Shown here: positions 1 to 10,334 of the stretch, in pieces | How the letters are laid out: every line of letters begins with the position of its first letter | Position numbering within the stretch: position 1 is the first letter of the stretch | Assembly (NCBI GenBank): GCA_017509065.1 | Contig: JAFWQM010000171.1 | Span: 1 to 25,218 of the forward strand | Direction of reading: 5' to 3' | DNA from: Clostridia bacterium | GTDB lineage: Bacteria > Bacillota_A > Clostridia > Christensenellales > Aristaeellaceae | Length of the DNA: 25,218 nt | The notes under the pieces: model-generated | The model's input: the letters and a program-made list of their open reading frames with translations, nothing else | Databases searched by the model: none | Told to the model about the DNA's origin: nothing | Position numbers and translations under genes: made by a program

Positions 1-141
1 CCGCCCGGCCTCCGCTAAAAACAATCCACCGGATTGTTTTTCGAGCGCTTCGGCCCCAGTATTCCTGCGGTTTCGTTCCTTGTCTGGAACGATTTCTCAT
101 CCCGCATCTGAATTCACGATTCAATTGGGCGAGCAATAACA
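1..141. repeat. Half of a palindromic MITE-like dispersed repeat (left window end)
   Basis: Positions 1-44 are identical to 25175-25218 in the same orientation. Inside them, 17-27 and 31-41 form a perfect 11-bp hairpin (AAAAACAATCC, loop ACC, GGATTGTTTTT). The arm ends at 125-141 with TTGGGCGAGCAATAACA, the exact reverse complement of 25077-25093. The two arms (45-141 and 25077-25174, 97 and 98 nt) remain similar over about 50 bp next to these termini. Joining the two window ends would give one element of about 240 bp with terminal inverted repeats and a central hairpin. No transposase is encoded, so a non-autonomous palindromic element is the inferred nature. Confidence 0.75.
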
Positions 142-190
142 GGATACTGGGTTCGCATATCTGAACTTTGAACTCTTCCTGCTTTGAGAC

Positions 191-219
191 TTGCTTAAAC
201 GAAATAAATATGCTATGTT
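191..219 (+). promoter_or_regulatory. Predicted promoter of the LacI-family regulator gene, with operator half-site
   Basis: A TTGCTT -35 (191-196) and a TATGTT -10 (214-219) are separated by 17 bp. The spacer contains AAACGAAAT (197-205), which is identical to the half-site of the inverted repeat downstream of the next promoter (1460-1484). Sharing this 9-mer suggests that the regulator controls its own promoter. The promoter boxes are non-consensus, so this call is moderate. Confidence 0.45.
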
Positions 220-257
220 TATACAGTGCATAGATCACACGGAAGGGAAAGATCGGA

Positions 258-1316
258 ATGGCGAAGGAAAACGACGGGAAAGCGCTGTTGAAGCAGATCG
301 CGGAGCAGGCGGGCGTTTCGGTGAGCACGGTTTCCATCGTGCTGAACGGCAGGGGAGAGGAGATGCGCATTTCGTCGGCGACCCAGGCCAGGGTGCGGGA
401 ATGCGCAAGGTTGGCCGATTACACACCCAACGTGTACGCGAGAAAACTGCGCAAATCCGCCAAGGGCAACGGGGCGAAGGTTGTGGGCGTTTTCTGGAGT
501 ACGGATTTTCTGGATGAAAGCATGGGCGAGTTTTTCCTCAACGCCAACCAGACCATCGCCGAGAAAGGATATTCCATCGATTTTTCCATCCACTTTTTCC
601 CGCCGGGGAGGTTATCGGAGGCGCGGGAGCAGATGAACCCCTGGCAGTTCAACGGCCTGATCTTCTGCGGTACGCGGGCGGAAGACGTGGCTTTCCTGGA
701 ATCTATGAACCTGGATATTCCCATCGTGCTGTCCAACAATTCCCAGTCGGATCGGCTGAGCAGCGTTTTCGTTGACAATATCGACGTGGGCAAGCGCAGC
801 GCGCGGGAACTGCATGATCACGGCTACCGCCGGGCGGGGATCATCACCCAGAGCAGGGTGACTACCGGCGCGAGCATCCGGCGCTTCGGATTTGCCAGCG
901 AAGCGGAACGGTTGGGTATAACAGTCCGTTCCGAATGGTGCGCCAGCGTGGATTTCGCGGATTTTTACGCCGCCAACCGGGAAATCGAGCGCATCTTCTC
1001 CGGGGAGGAAAAGCCGGAAGCGCTGTTTGTGGTCAGCTACCACAACGTAATCAGCATCATCGTGGCGATCAACAACCGTGCCATGACAAAGGGGGCCAAT
1101 GAAAACTGCGCCTTGGTGATCTGCGGCGGGAAAGGAAAGCTAAACGTTTTAGCAGATAACGCGGCCTTTATTAACCTGGGCATCGGCAACTACGCCGAGC
1201 AGAGTCTGGAGATGCTGTGGCTGCTGATGAACGGCAGCTTGAAAGGCCCGGTCAAATGGGCCATGACCCCCCAGATTGATACGGATAATTTGAAATATGT
1301 CCCAGCATCCACCTGA
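258..1316 (+). CDS. LacI-family transcriptional regulator
   Basis: This 352-residue protein has LacI/GalR-family architecture. An N-terminal helix-turn-helix spans about residues 11-32 (LKQIAEQAGVSVSTVSIVLN). The conserved hinge region with YTPNVYARKLR lies at about 55-65. A periplasmic-binding-like ligand domain of some 280 residues follows. The length is normal for the family, and the ATG is preceded by a GGAAGGGA ribosome binding site. It lies directly upstream of, and co-oriented with, a sugar ABC-importer operon, but is separated from it by a terminator and a strong new promoter. It is therefore most likely the local, ligand-relieved repressor of that operon. The probable operator is the inverted repeat at 1460-1484, whose half-site recurs in its own promoter. 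The inducer cannot be read from the sequence; an import-derived sugar is the natural guess. Confidence 0.92.
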   Translation: MAKENDGKALLKQIAEQAGVSVSTVSIVLNGRGEEMRISSATQARVRECARLADYTPNVYARKLRKSAKGNGAKVVGVFWSTDFLDESMGEFFLNANQTIAEKGYSIDFSIHFFPPGRLSEAREQMNPWQFNGLIFCGTRAEDVAFLESMNLDIPIVLSNNSQSDRLSSVFVDNIDVGKRSARELHDHGYRRAGIITQSRVTTGASIRRFGFASEAERLGITVRSEWCASVDFADFYAANREIERIFSGEEKPEALFVVSYHNVISIIVAINNRAMTKGANENCALVICGGKGKLNVLADNAAFINLGIGNYAEQSLEMLWLLMNGSLKGPVKWAMTPQIDTDNLKYVPAST

Positions 1317-1335
1317 TTGCACATGTAATTTTCGT

Positions 1336-1370
1336 GCCGGAGCGAGCGTCAGCTCCGGCGCTCTTTTTTT
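1336..1370 (+). terminator. Rho-independent terminator after the LacI-family gene
   Basis: GCCGGAGC (1336-1343) pairs perfectly with GCTCCGGC (1352-1359) around an 8-nt loop. A T-rich tail with seven consecutive T residues (1364-1370) follows. It sits 20 bp after the regulator's stop codon and separates it from the next promoter. Confidence 0.9.
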
Positions 1371-1420
1371 GCTTTCAATTGAACACAAGAAAAATCGGTA
1401 AATTTTTTTCCAAAACGGGA

Positions 1421-1449
1421 TTGACAGGAGATGCCTGCTGCGCTATAAT
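1421..1449 (+). promoter_or_regulatory. Consensus housekeeping promoter of the first ABC-importer operon
   Basis: TTGACA (1421-1426) and TATAAT (1444-1449) are both perfect consensus boxes separated by the optimal 17 bp. Such a strong promoter in front of a solute-binding protein gene would need repression, which fits the LacI-family gene and the inverted repeat directly downstream. Confidence 0.93.
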
Positions 1450-1459
1450 ACAATCACTA

Positions 1460-1484
1460 AAACGAAATAGCAAAGATTTCGTTT
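1460..1484. promoter_or_regulatory. Predicted operator (perfect inverted repeat) for the LacI-family regulator
   Basis: AAACGAAAT (1460-1468) is followed after 7 bp by its exact reverse complement ATTTCGTTT (1476-1484). The repeat starts about 10 bp after the -10 box, around or just beyond the transcription start, where a bound repressor would block initiation or early elongation. The half-site recurs at 197-205 in the regulator's own promoter. The half-sites are about 16 bp apart, wider than a standard LacI operator, so an mRNA 5' hairpin is an alternative or additional role. Confidence 0.6.
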
Positions 1485-1510
1485 CACAACAAAAAGGAGG
1501 ACACACAACA

Positions 1511-2776
1511 ATGAAGAAGGTTCTGGCATTCGTCCTGGCGGCGATGATGCTGCTCAGCATCGTGAGCATCGCTTCCGCTGAGGCTCCCATCACGGTCACA
1601 TTCTGGAACGGCTGGACCGGTTCCGACGGCGACGTGCTGATCGAAATGGTGGATGAATTCAACAAAACCAACCCCTACAACATCCATGTGGAAATGGATA
1701 TCAACGCCGACTTCCAGACCAAGATTGCGGCTACCTTCGCCGCCGACGAAGGCCCGACCATGATCTTAGGCGCGCATTCCTATAAGGACACCTATCCGGA
1801 TTACCTGATCGACATGAACGAAGTGTTTGAAAAGACCGCCCTCAAGAGCGAAGACTTCGTGCAGGGCTATCTCGATCTGTGCTCCAAGAACGGCATCCTG
1901 TATGTCGTGCCCTTCCAGGTGACGGGCCGCTATATGTACTGGAACAAAGACCTCTTTGAAGCCGCCGGTCTGGACCCCAACACCCCGCCGAAGAACTATG
2001 ACGAGTGGGTGGAAATGGCTGAGAAGATCACCAACCCCGATATGAACGTGTACGGCTCCGGCGTCAGCTACAACGCCATCTACACCAACCTGCAGGTGAT
2101 CCAGCGCATGGGCGGCCTGTTCGTGGAGCATGACGCGGAAGGCAAGCTCGTTCCCACCTTCGCCAACGCCGACGGCGTGAACCCCGGCTACGCTAAGTTC
2201 CTCAACTGGTTCAAGGGCATGACCGACAAGGAAATCAACCCCATCGAAGCGGACACCACCTCCATGTTCCAGGCCGGCCAGATCGGCATCATGCCCGACG
2301 GCGCGTGGGCCAGCGCTGGCGCGGATAACGCCGGCATCAACTACGGCGTGTCCCAGCTGCCCTACGGCGACGCGGGCCCCATGAACCCCTGCTCCGTGTC
2401 CGGCTTCTCCATCACCAAGTACGCTTCCGAGGAAGAAAAGATGGCCGCCATGCGGTTCATTGAATGGTGGCACAACGGCTTCGAGACCACCGAAACCACC
2501 GCTTGCCTCACCTGGTCCCTGCGCTGCGGCTTCCCCGGCTACTATATGCCCGCCATCAACGACGCCCGCTACCAGGCTTCCGAAAAACTGGCCATGATGA
2601 CCTGCACTGATAACGAAGCCTCCACCACCTACATGGCGCCTGACGATTTCGTGTTCACCTTCCAGCTGGCCTCCGAGGTCATCGAAGTGATGGTGGAAGA
2701 CGTCATCATCGGCGGCATGGACACCGAAGCCGCCCTGCTCAAAGCTGAGCAAGGCGCGGAAGCCCTGCTGAAGTAA
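1511..2776 (+). CDS. Sugar ABC transporter substrate-binding protein (family 1, MalE-like)
   Basis: The 421-residue product has an N-terminal signal peptide (MKKVLAFVLAAMMLLSIVSI then ASA, cleavage about residue 23). The mature protein begins with the extracellular solute-binding family 1 pattern ITVTFWNGWTGSDG. The region around residues 140-165 (GRYMYWNKDLFEAAGLDP) is typical of oligosaccharide-binding members. The start was placed at 1511 because AAGGAGG lies at 1494-1500, whereas an upstream in-frame extension would run through the promoter and operator. There is no lipobox cysteine at the cleavage site, so it is predicted to be released rather than lipid-anchored, which is odd for a monoderm. 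It feeds the two permeases downstream (3321-5055). The exact ligand is unknown. Confidence 0.93.
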   Translation: MKKVLAFVLAAMMLLSIVSIASAEAPITVTFWNGWTGSDGDVLIEMVDEFNKTNPYNIHVEMDINADFQTKIAATFAADEGPTMILGAHSYKDTYPDYLIDMNEVFEKTALKSEDFVQGYLDLCSKNGILYVVPFQVTGRYMYWNKDLFEAAGLDPNTPPKNYDEWVEMAEKITNPDMNVYGSGVSYNAIYTNLQVIQRMGGLFVEHDAEGKLVPTFANADGVNPGYAKFLNWFKGMTDKEINPIEADTTSMFQAGQIGIMPDGAWASAGADNAGINYGVSQLPYGDAGPMNPCSVSGFSITKYASEEEKMAAMRFIEWWHNGFETTETTACLTWSLRCGFPGYYMPAINDARYQASEKLAMMTCTDNEASTTYMAPDDFVFTFQLASEVIEVMVEDVIIGGMDTEAALLKAEQGAEALLK

Positions 2777-2812
2777 TCACAATTCAGCGATTATCATTAC
2801 TTGAATCACATC

Positions 2813-2846
2813 GGAGGGGTGGGGGTACAGCCCCGCCCCTCCTTTT
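2813..2846 (+). terminator. GC-rich terminator or mRNA-stabilising hairpin after the solute-binding protein gene
   Basis: GGAGGGG (2813-2819) pairs with CCCCTCC (2836-2842). Four more G-C pairs form inside the stem beyond a single internal mismatch, and TTTT (2843-2846) follows. It lies 37 bp after the stop codon and before the permease genes. In such operons a partial terminator here would give more binding protein than membrane components. Confidence 0.75.
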
Positions 2847-3320
2847 CAGACTCAAAACACAACGAGGCAGGGAGCTTCTTCAGCCCCTGTACCCCTGAAC
2901 CAAGGGCCTTCGGCCCCTGGACCTCAATAGCGGAAATTACCTGTCAGGAAGAAAAGGCTTTGTTTCCGCTGATACTTGAGAGAGACAAACAGACTCACGA
3001 CATCATGCTTCTGGCCCGGCGGCGAAGCCGCCATCCCGGACGCTTTGCGTTCGGGGAAAGCCTGGGAATAATCCCCAGGGGAAAGCGAGCTTTCCTCCTG
3101 GAATTTTACCGGCTTTCTTGGGCCAGAAGCCTCTAACTTCCGTATCCCCGAATCGACTGGCGGAACTTGTTTTCTCTACCCATACAAGTAATTTCGCCTA
3201 TTGGGATGCAAGGGATGAAATCCCTTGCCGCGGAGGCCCCAGCATTCCCATTATAATTGATCAAATGTAATCATTCCCTCGCCCGGATAACCGAACCGCG
3301 GCTGAAAGGTGGAGTCCTGT
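2847..3320 (+). repeat. Intergenic region with a nested multi-hairpin structure
   Basis: No credible gene lies in this stretch of about 470 bp. An 11-bp closing stem pairs 3007-3017 with 3120-3130 (GCTTCTGGCCC with GGGCCAGAAGC). Four successive hairpins lie inside it. These are 3018-3023/3027-3032 (6 bp), 3035-3043/3047-3055 (9 bp with one G-T), 3061-3066/3074-3079 (6 bp) and 3080-3085/3090-3095 (6 bp). A separate perfect 9-bp hairpin with a GAA loop lies at 3208-3228. The organisation resembles a dispersed structured repeat between a binding-protein gene and its permeases, as in the malE-malF REP sequences of enterics. Whether it acts as an RNA stabiliser or is a mobile repeat is not decidable here. 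Confidence 0.7.
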
Positions 3321-4211
3321 ATGCAGGCAACAGCAAGAAAGATCAAACGGCGGGGTGCGCTGGCACCTTACCTGTTCATCGCGCCGGTCATCATCCTTCT
3401 GTTCGTGTTCAATATTGCCCCGCTGCTCGTCAGTTTTTTCATCAGTCTGTTTGACGCGGACATTTCGTTCAACCTGACCAAGTTCATCGGGCTTGGCAAT
3501 TTCGGAGAGGTATTCCGGGACAACCGGTTCTATAACAGCCTGAGCGTCACGCTGAAATGGACGGTGGTGGAGGTGCCCTGCCAGCTGCTCATCGCGCTGC
3601 TGCTGGCCGGACTGCTCACGCGCAACACCGTGACCAACAAGATCTTCCGCGCTATTTACTTCATGCCTATCGTGTGCTCCGCCACCGCCACCGGTATCAT
3701 GTGGAAGCTGATCCTGCATTCCAACGTGGGCTACATCACCTATGTGCTCAGGATGCTGGGCTTTGGCAAGATCAACTTCATGAACACGGCGGGCCTCACC
3801 TTCTATGTGATTGTGTTCATGTCGGTGTGGAAAACCTTCGGCATTTCCACCACCATCCTCATCGGCGCCATGCAGAACGTGCCCACCGTGCTGTATGAGG
3901 CGGCGGACATCGACGGATGCAGCCGCTTCAGGCAGTTCTTCTGCATCACGCTGCCGGGCATCAAGTCCACCCTGTGGTTCCTGATCATGACGCGCATCAT
4001 CGGTTCCTTCCAGGTATTCGATATCGTATATACCACCACGGGCGGCGGGCCGAGCCTGACCACGGAAACGCTGGTCACATATATATACACCCGCGGCTTC
4101 GAGGTGTTCCGGATGGGCTATGCCTCCGCACTGTCCGTGGTGCTGCTGGGACTGATCCTGATTATCACGGTCATCATGTACAGCGCTATGCTCAAGGGCG
4201 AGAAGGAGTGA
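3321..4211 (+). CDS. Sugar ABC transporter permease, MalF/UgpA type
   Basis: The 296-residue protein has about six hydrophobic membrane segments and the binding-protein-dependent inner-membrane permease signature. Its EAA loop (YEAADIDGCSRFRQFFCITL, residues about 192-211) is the contact site for the ATPase. The early PYLFIAPVIILLFVFNIAPL segment is typical of MalF/UgpA-type subunits. I chose ATG 3321, preceded by an AAGGTGGAG ribosome binding site; an in-frame GTG at 3309 overlaps that site and is less likely. It forms a heterodimer with the product of the next gene, which starts about 10 bp after its stop, and receives substrate from the protein encoded at 1511-2776. No ATPase gene is present in the window. 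Confidence 0.93.
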   Translation: MQATARKIKRRGALAPYLFIAPVIILLFVFNIAPLLVSFFISLFDADISFNLTKFIGLGNFGEVFRDNRFYNSLSVTLKWTVVEVPCQLLIALLLAGLLTRNTVTNKIFRAIYFMPIVCSATATGIMWKLILHSNVGYITYVLRMLGFGKINFMNTAGLTFYVIVFMSVWKTFGISTTILIGAMQNVPTVLYEAADIDGCSRFRQFFCITLPGIKSTLWFLIMTRIIGSFQVFDIVYTTTGGGPSLTTETLVTYIYTRGFEVFRMGYASALSVVLLGLILIITVIMYSAMLKGEKE

Positions 4212-4221
4212 GGTGAACAGT

Positions 4222-5055
4222 ATGTCTGTCAAATTGATGAAACGGATCAAATATCTGCCCATCCTGCTCCTTCTGCTGTTTTTCGCCCTGCTGATCATCC
4301 TGCCGGTGCTGTGGATGGCGCTGAGCGCATTCAAGCCCGCCAAGGAAATCATCAAGTATCCACCCACCCTGTTCCCCAGCCATTTTGACACCGGCAACTT
4401 CGCGCGCCTCAAAACGCGCTTACGCATCATCGACTACATCCGCAATTCGCTGATTTACGCCCTGGGCACCACGCTGCCGTCGGTGTTCCTGTGCACACTG
4501 GCGGGCTACGGCTTCGCCCGGTATCAGTTTAAGGGCCGCAGCGCTTTGTTCATCGTGGTGCTGGCGACCATGATGATTCCCTTCCAGGTGACCATGATTC
4601 CCCTGTTCCTGGTGGTCAAAAAGATGGGGATGTACGACACCTATGCCGGTCTGATCCTGCCGAAATTAGCGGCGGCCATCACGATCTTTATGATGCGCTC
4701 GGCGTTCGTTACGCTGCCCAAGGAACTGGAGGAGGCGGCGCGCATTGACGGCGCTTCCGAGTTCGGCATATTCTGGCGCATCATGCTGCCCCAGGTGAAG
4801 CCCTCCATCATCACCATGCTGATTTTAGGCGTCAACGCGGCGTGGAACGACCTGATGTGGCCCCTGCTGGTGACGGGCGACACCAAGATGCGCACGCTGG
4901 CCAACGGCCTGGCGCTGTTCATCGGCTCGGACACCACGGAGTATGGCCCGGCCTTCGCGGGCGCGGTGTGCTCCATCCTGCCGATGCTGTTGCTGTATAT
5001 CTTCGGACAAAGGTACTTCGTGGAAGGCACCGTGACCAGCGGACTGAAAGGGTGA
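4222..5055 (+). CDS. Sugar ABC transporter permease, MalG/UgpE type
   Basis: The 277-residue product has about six membrane segments and a C-proximal EAA loop (EAARIDGASEFGIFWRIMLP, residues about 171-190), the hallmark of MalG-type permeases. SAFKPAKEI after the first membrane segment and the terminal FVEGTVTSGLKG are also characteristic of this subunit. ATG 4222 has AGGTGA five bases upstream; a GTG at 4213, one base after the previous stop, is a possible alternative giving three more residues. It is translationally close to the preceding permease and is followed after 6 bp by an esterase gene, so the importer and deacylation genes appear to form one operon. Confidence 0.92.
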   Translation: MSVKLMKRIKYLPILLLLLFFALLIILPVLWMALSAFKPAKEIIKYPPTLFPSHFDTGNFARLKTRLRIIDYIRNSLIYALGTTLPSVFLCTLAGYGFARYQFKGRSALFIVVLATMMIPFQVTMIPLFLVVKKMGMYDTYAGLILPKLAAAITIFMMRSAFVTLPKELEEAARIDGASEFGIFWRIMLPQVKPSIITMLILGVNAAWNDLMWPLLVTGDTKMRTLANGLALFIGSDTTEYGPAFAGAVCSILPMLLLYIFGQRYFVEGTVTSGLKG

Positions 5056-5061
5056 TAAAAG

Positions 5062-7912
<2,851 letters not shown>

Positions 7913-7933
7913 TGATTTCACGGAGGTGCCCCC

Positions 7934-8794
7934 ATGGCAACGATGCGATACAGCTTTTTTTCCCAGGTACTCAGCCTTTGCACCGACGTGACGATCACGT
8001 ATCCTGACCGGCAGTTCGATTACTGCGAAAACCCGAAGCTGGAGCGCATCGTCGCCCGGGAGCGCCGCCAGACGCTTCAACCCGGCATGAAGCTGCAAAC
8101 GGTGTACATCCTCCACGGCGGCAGCGACGACGATACCCTCATCCACCGCTACACCAACTTGGAACGGTACGCCGACGACAACTGCGTGATGACGGTCACG
8201 CCCCAGGTGAAGGACAGCTTCTTCCTCGACACGCCTTACGGCTTCCGGTATTACACCTACATCACCGAGGAACTGCCCCGGGTGATGCAAAGCCTGTTCG
8301 CTTCCTCGCCCAGGCGGGAGGACAACTTCGTGCTGGGCATGGCCATGGGCGGCAACGCCGCGCTGATGCTGGCCATGAAGCATCCGGAAAAGTACGCCGG
8401 GGTAGTCGATCTGTCCGGCGGCATCGGATGCAGCATTGATTCGGAATACTTCGGCCAGGAATTAAAGGAACTCAGCCACATCCGCCGCATGGCCTCCGCT
8501 TTCGGAAACCCGGAAAACGCCGTGGGCGGGGAATGGGACATCGGCCTGTACGCCCGGAAGAACAAGGAAAAGGGTGTAGAAGTTCCGCCGCTGTTCATGG
8601 CGGTGGGGGAGAACGACTTTATCCGCGACGTGGTGCGCAAGGACAGGGACGCTTTGCTTTCCCTGGGCTATCCGCTGCACTACGAGGAAGCGCCGGGCCT
8701 GGCCCATGAATGGGATTTCTGGGATATGTACGTGAAAAAAGCGCTGTACGAGTGGCTTCCGCTGAAGCGTACGGCGGCGGATCAGGAGAGGTAA
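7934..8794 (+). CDS. CE1/esterase D-family protein lacking the catalytic serine
   Basis: This 286-residue protein has the esterase D/CE1 fold pattern: an oxyanion strand (TVYILHGGSDDDT, about residues 56-68), a nucleophile elbow, VGENDF with Asp228 and AHEW with His258. The elbow reads GMAMGG, so Ala137 (codon GCC) stands where the family has the serine of G-x-S-x-G. The rest of the elbow and the downstream LSGG are intact, and the reading frame is full length, so this is not an obviously decayed gene. As written it should be unable to act as a serine esterase. It could be a binding or partner protein for the neighbouring esterase, or a repurposed enzyme. The ribosome binding site is GGAGGTG, 21 bp after the previous gene, and the next gene starts 4 bp after its stop. 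Confidence 0.85.
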   Translation: MATMRYSFFSQVLSLCTDVTITYPDRQFDYCENPKLERIVARERRQTLQPGMKLQTVYILHGGSDDDTLIHRYTNLERYADDNCVMTVTPQVKDSFFLDTPYGFRYYTYITEELPRVMQSLFASSPRREDNFVLGMAMGGNAALMLAMKHPEKYAGVVDLSGGIGCSIDSEYFGQELKELSHIRRMASAFGNPENAVGGEWDIGLYARKNKEKGVEVPPLFMAVGENDFIRDVVRKDRDALLSLGYPLHYEEAPGLAHEWDFWDMYVKKALYEWLPLKRTAADQER

Positions 8795-8798
8795 TCAT

Positions 8799-10310
8799 AT
8801 GCTGAGAGAAACGAAAACCGAGAACGGCTGGGTGCGGGGCATTCCCGCCGCAGACCCGCGGATCACCGCGTTTAAGGGCATCCCCTTCGCCGCGCCGCCG
8901 GTGGGCGATTTGCGCTGGCGCGCGCCGCAGCCCGCCGAAAATTGGGAGGGCGTTCGGGACTGCGCCCGTTTCGGCCCCATTTCCATGCAGGAAACGCCGG
9001 GCGTGGGCGGCGGATTTTACGATAAGGAATGGCATGTGGATCCGGACATTCCCATGGGGGAGGACTGCCTGTACCTGAACGTGTGGACGCCCGCCAAATC
9101 CGCCGATGAAAAGCTGCCCGTGATGGTGTGGATTTTCGGCGGCGGCATGACCTGCGGCTACACGGCGGAGATGGAATTCGACGGGGAGCGTATCGCCCGC
9201 CGGGGCGTCATTCTCGTTTCGGTCAATTACCGCCTGAGCGTGTTTGGCTATCTGGCCCATCCCGCGCTGACAGAGGAAGCGAAGGCCCACGGCGAGATCG
9301 GCGACAATTTCGCCCTGCTGGACCAGCAGGCGGGCATCCGCTGGGTGAAGCGCAACATCGCGGCCTTTGGCGGCGATCCGGAAAACATCACCGTGTTCGG
9401 CCAGTCCGCAGGCGGCAGAAGTACCTGGATGCAGGTGGTTTCTCCCACGAACAAAGGCTTGTTTCAAAAGGCCATCGTGCAGAGCGGCGCGCTGGACAGC
9501 GGTATCGCCACCTATCCCGATCTTTCCCAGGCGGAAAAGGAAGGCGAAGCATTCCTCCAAGACCTGGGCGTGAACAGCATCGCAGAAGCCCGGAGGATTC
9601 CGGCGGACGTACTGCTGAAAAAAGGCCTGGCCTGCCGTCCCTTCCGCTGGGGGCCCATCGTCGACGGATCGTTCCTGCCCCTTTCTCCTGTCCAAGCCTT
9701 CGCGCGGCATAAGGAAAACGACGTGATCCTGATGGCGGGCGACACCGTGGACGAAGTGCGCGGCCTGCGTCCGGCATCTACGGCAGAGGCTTTCCGCGAA
9801 AAAATGGCCACCCGGTATGGGGAGGACTGGCAAGCATTTGACAGCCTGACCAAAGTGCAGGACGAAGAAAGCTTGCTTCGCTATTACGACAGCCCTGCCT
9901 TTAACACCTTTGAAATCGGCAACCATTATGCGGCGGCGAAGCGCCTGGAAAGCGGTGACAAGCCGGTGTACCTGTACCGCTTCAACCCCGATATTCCGGG
10001 GGACAATGCGGGCTCCTTCCATTCCAGCGACCTGTGGTTCGTGTTTGAAACCCTGGCCAAATGCTGGCGGCCCTTCCGGGGAGTGCATTACGACCTGGCC
10101 CGGCGCATGTGCAATTACTGGACGAACTTCGCCAGGACCGGCGACCCCAACGGCCCGGACGACGACGGCAAACCAATGCCGCAATGGCAGCCAGTGGAAC
10201 GAGACGCCTGGAACGTGATGATGCTGGGCAACGAGCAGTACATGGCGCGGGAAAAAACCGACCCGGTGATGAATTTCGAGATTGAAAGACTGGATCGGAA
10301 AAACAAGTGA
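8799..10310 (+). CDS. Type B carboxylesterase
   Basis: The 503-residue product matches the carboxylesterase type B (PF00135) family in length and motifs. It has FKGIPFAAPPVGDLRW near the N-terminus, the EDCLYLNVWTP signature (88-98), an oxyanion loop WIFGGGMTCGY, and the nucleophile Ser203 in GQSAGG. Glu319 in GDTVDEVRG and His408 in SFHSSDLWFVF are the likely remaining triad residues. The elbow has Gln rather than the commoner Glu before the serine. It has no signal peptide and so is predicted cytoplasmic. It begins 4 bp after the preceding gene, with AGGAGAGG upstream, so translational coupling is likely. It probably hydrolyses carboxylic esters on imported glycosides; the specific substrate is unknown. 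Confidence 0.92.
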   Translation: MLRETKTENGWVRGIPAADPRITAFKGIPFAAPPVGDLRWRAPQPAENWEGVRDCARFGPISMQETPGVGGGFYDKEWHVDPDIPMGEDCLYLNVWTPAKSADEKLPVMVWIFGGGMTCGYTAEMEFDGERIARRGVILVSVNYRLSVFGYLAHPALTEEAKAHGEIGDNFALLDQQAGIRWVKRNIAAFGGDPENITVFGQSAGGRSTWMQVVSPTNKGLFQKAIVQSGALDSGIATYPDLSQAEKEGEAFLQDLGVNSIAEARRIPADVLLKKGLACRPFRWGPIVDGSFLPLSPVQAFARHKENDVILMAGDTVDEVRGLRPASTAEAFREKMATRYGEDWQAFDSLTKVQDEESLLRYYDSPAFNTFEIGNHYAAAKRLESGDKPVYLYRFNPDIPGDNAGSFHSSDLWFVFETLAKCWRPFRGVHYDLARRMCNYWTNFARTGDPNGPDDDGKPMPQWQPVERDAWNVMMLGNEQYMAREKTDPVMNFEIERLDRKNK

Positions 10311-10334
10311 CATAAGCCGGGCAGGGAGGAAAAT

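Noticed and set aside
2801..3136. Small plus-strand open frame (111 codons) between the binding-protein and permease genes
   Set aside because: It runs straight through the terminator hairpin and the nested stems, has no ribosome binding site, and resembles no protein.
3225..3257. TATAAT at 3252-3257 as a promoter for the permease genes
   Set aside because: No acceptable -35 lies 16-18 bp upstream, and the permeases fit read-through from the upstream promoter. A weak promoter cannot be excluded.
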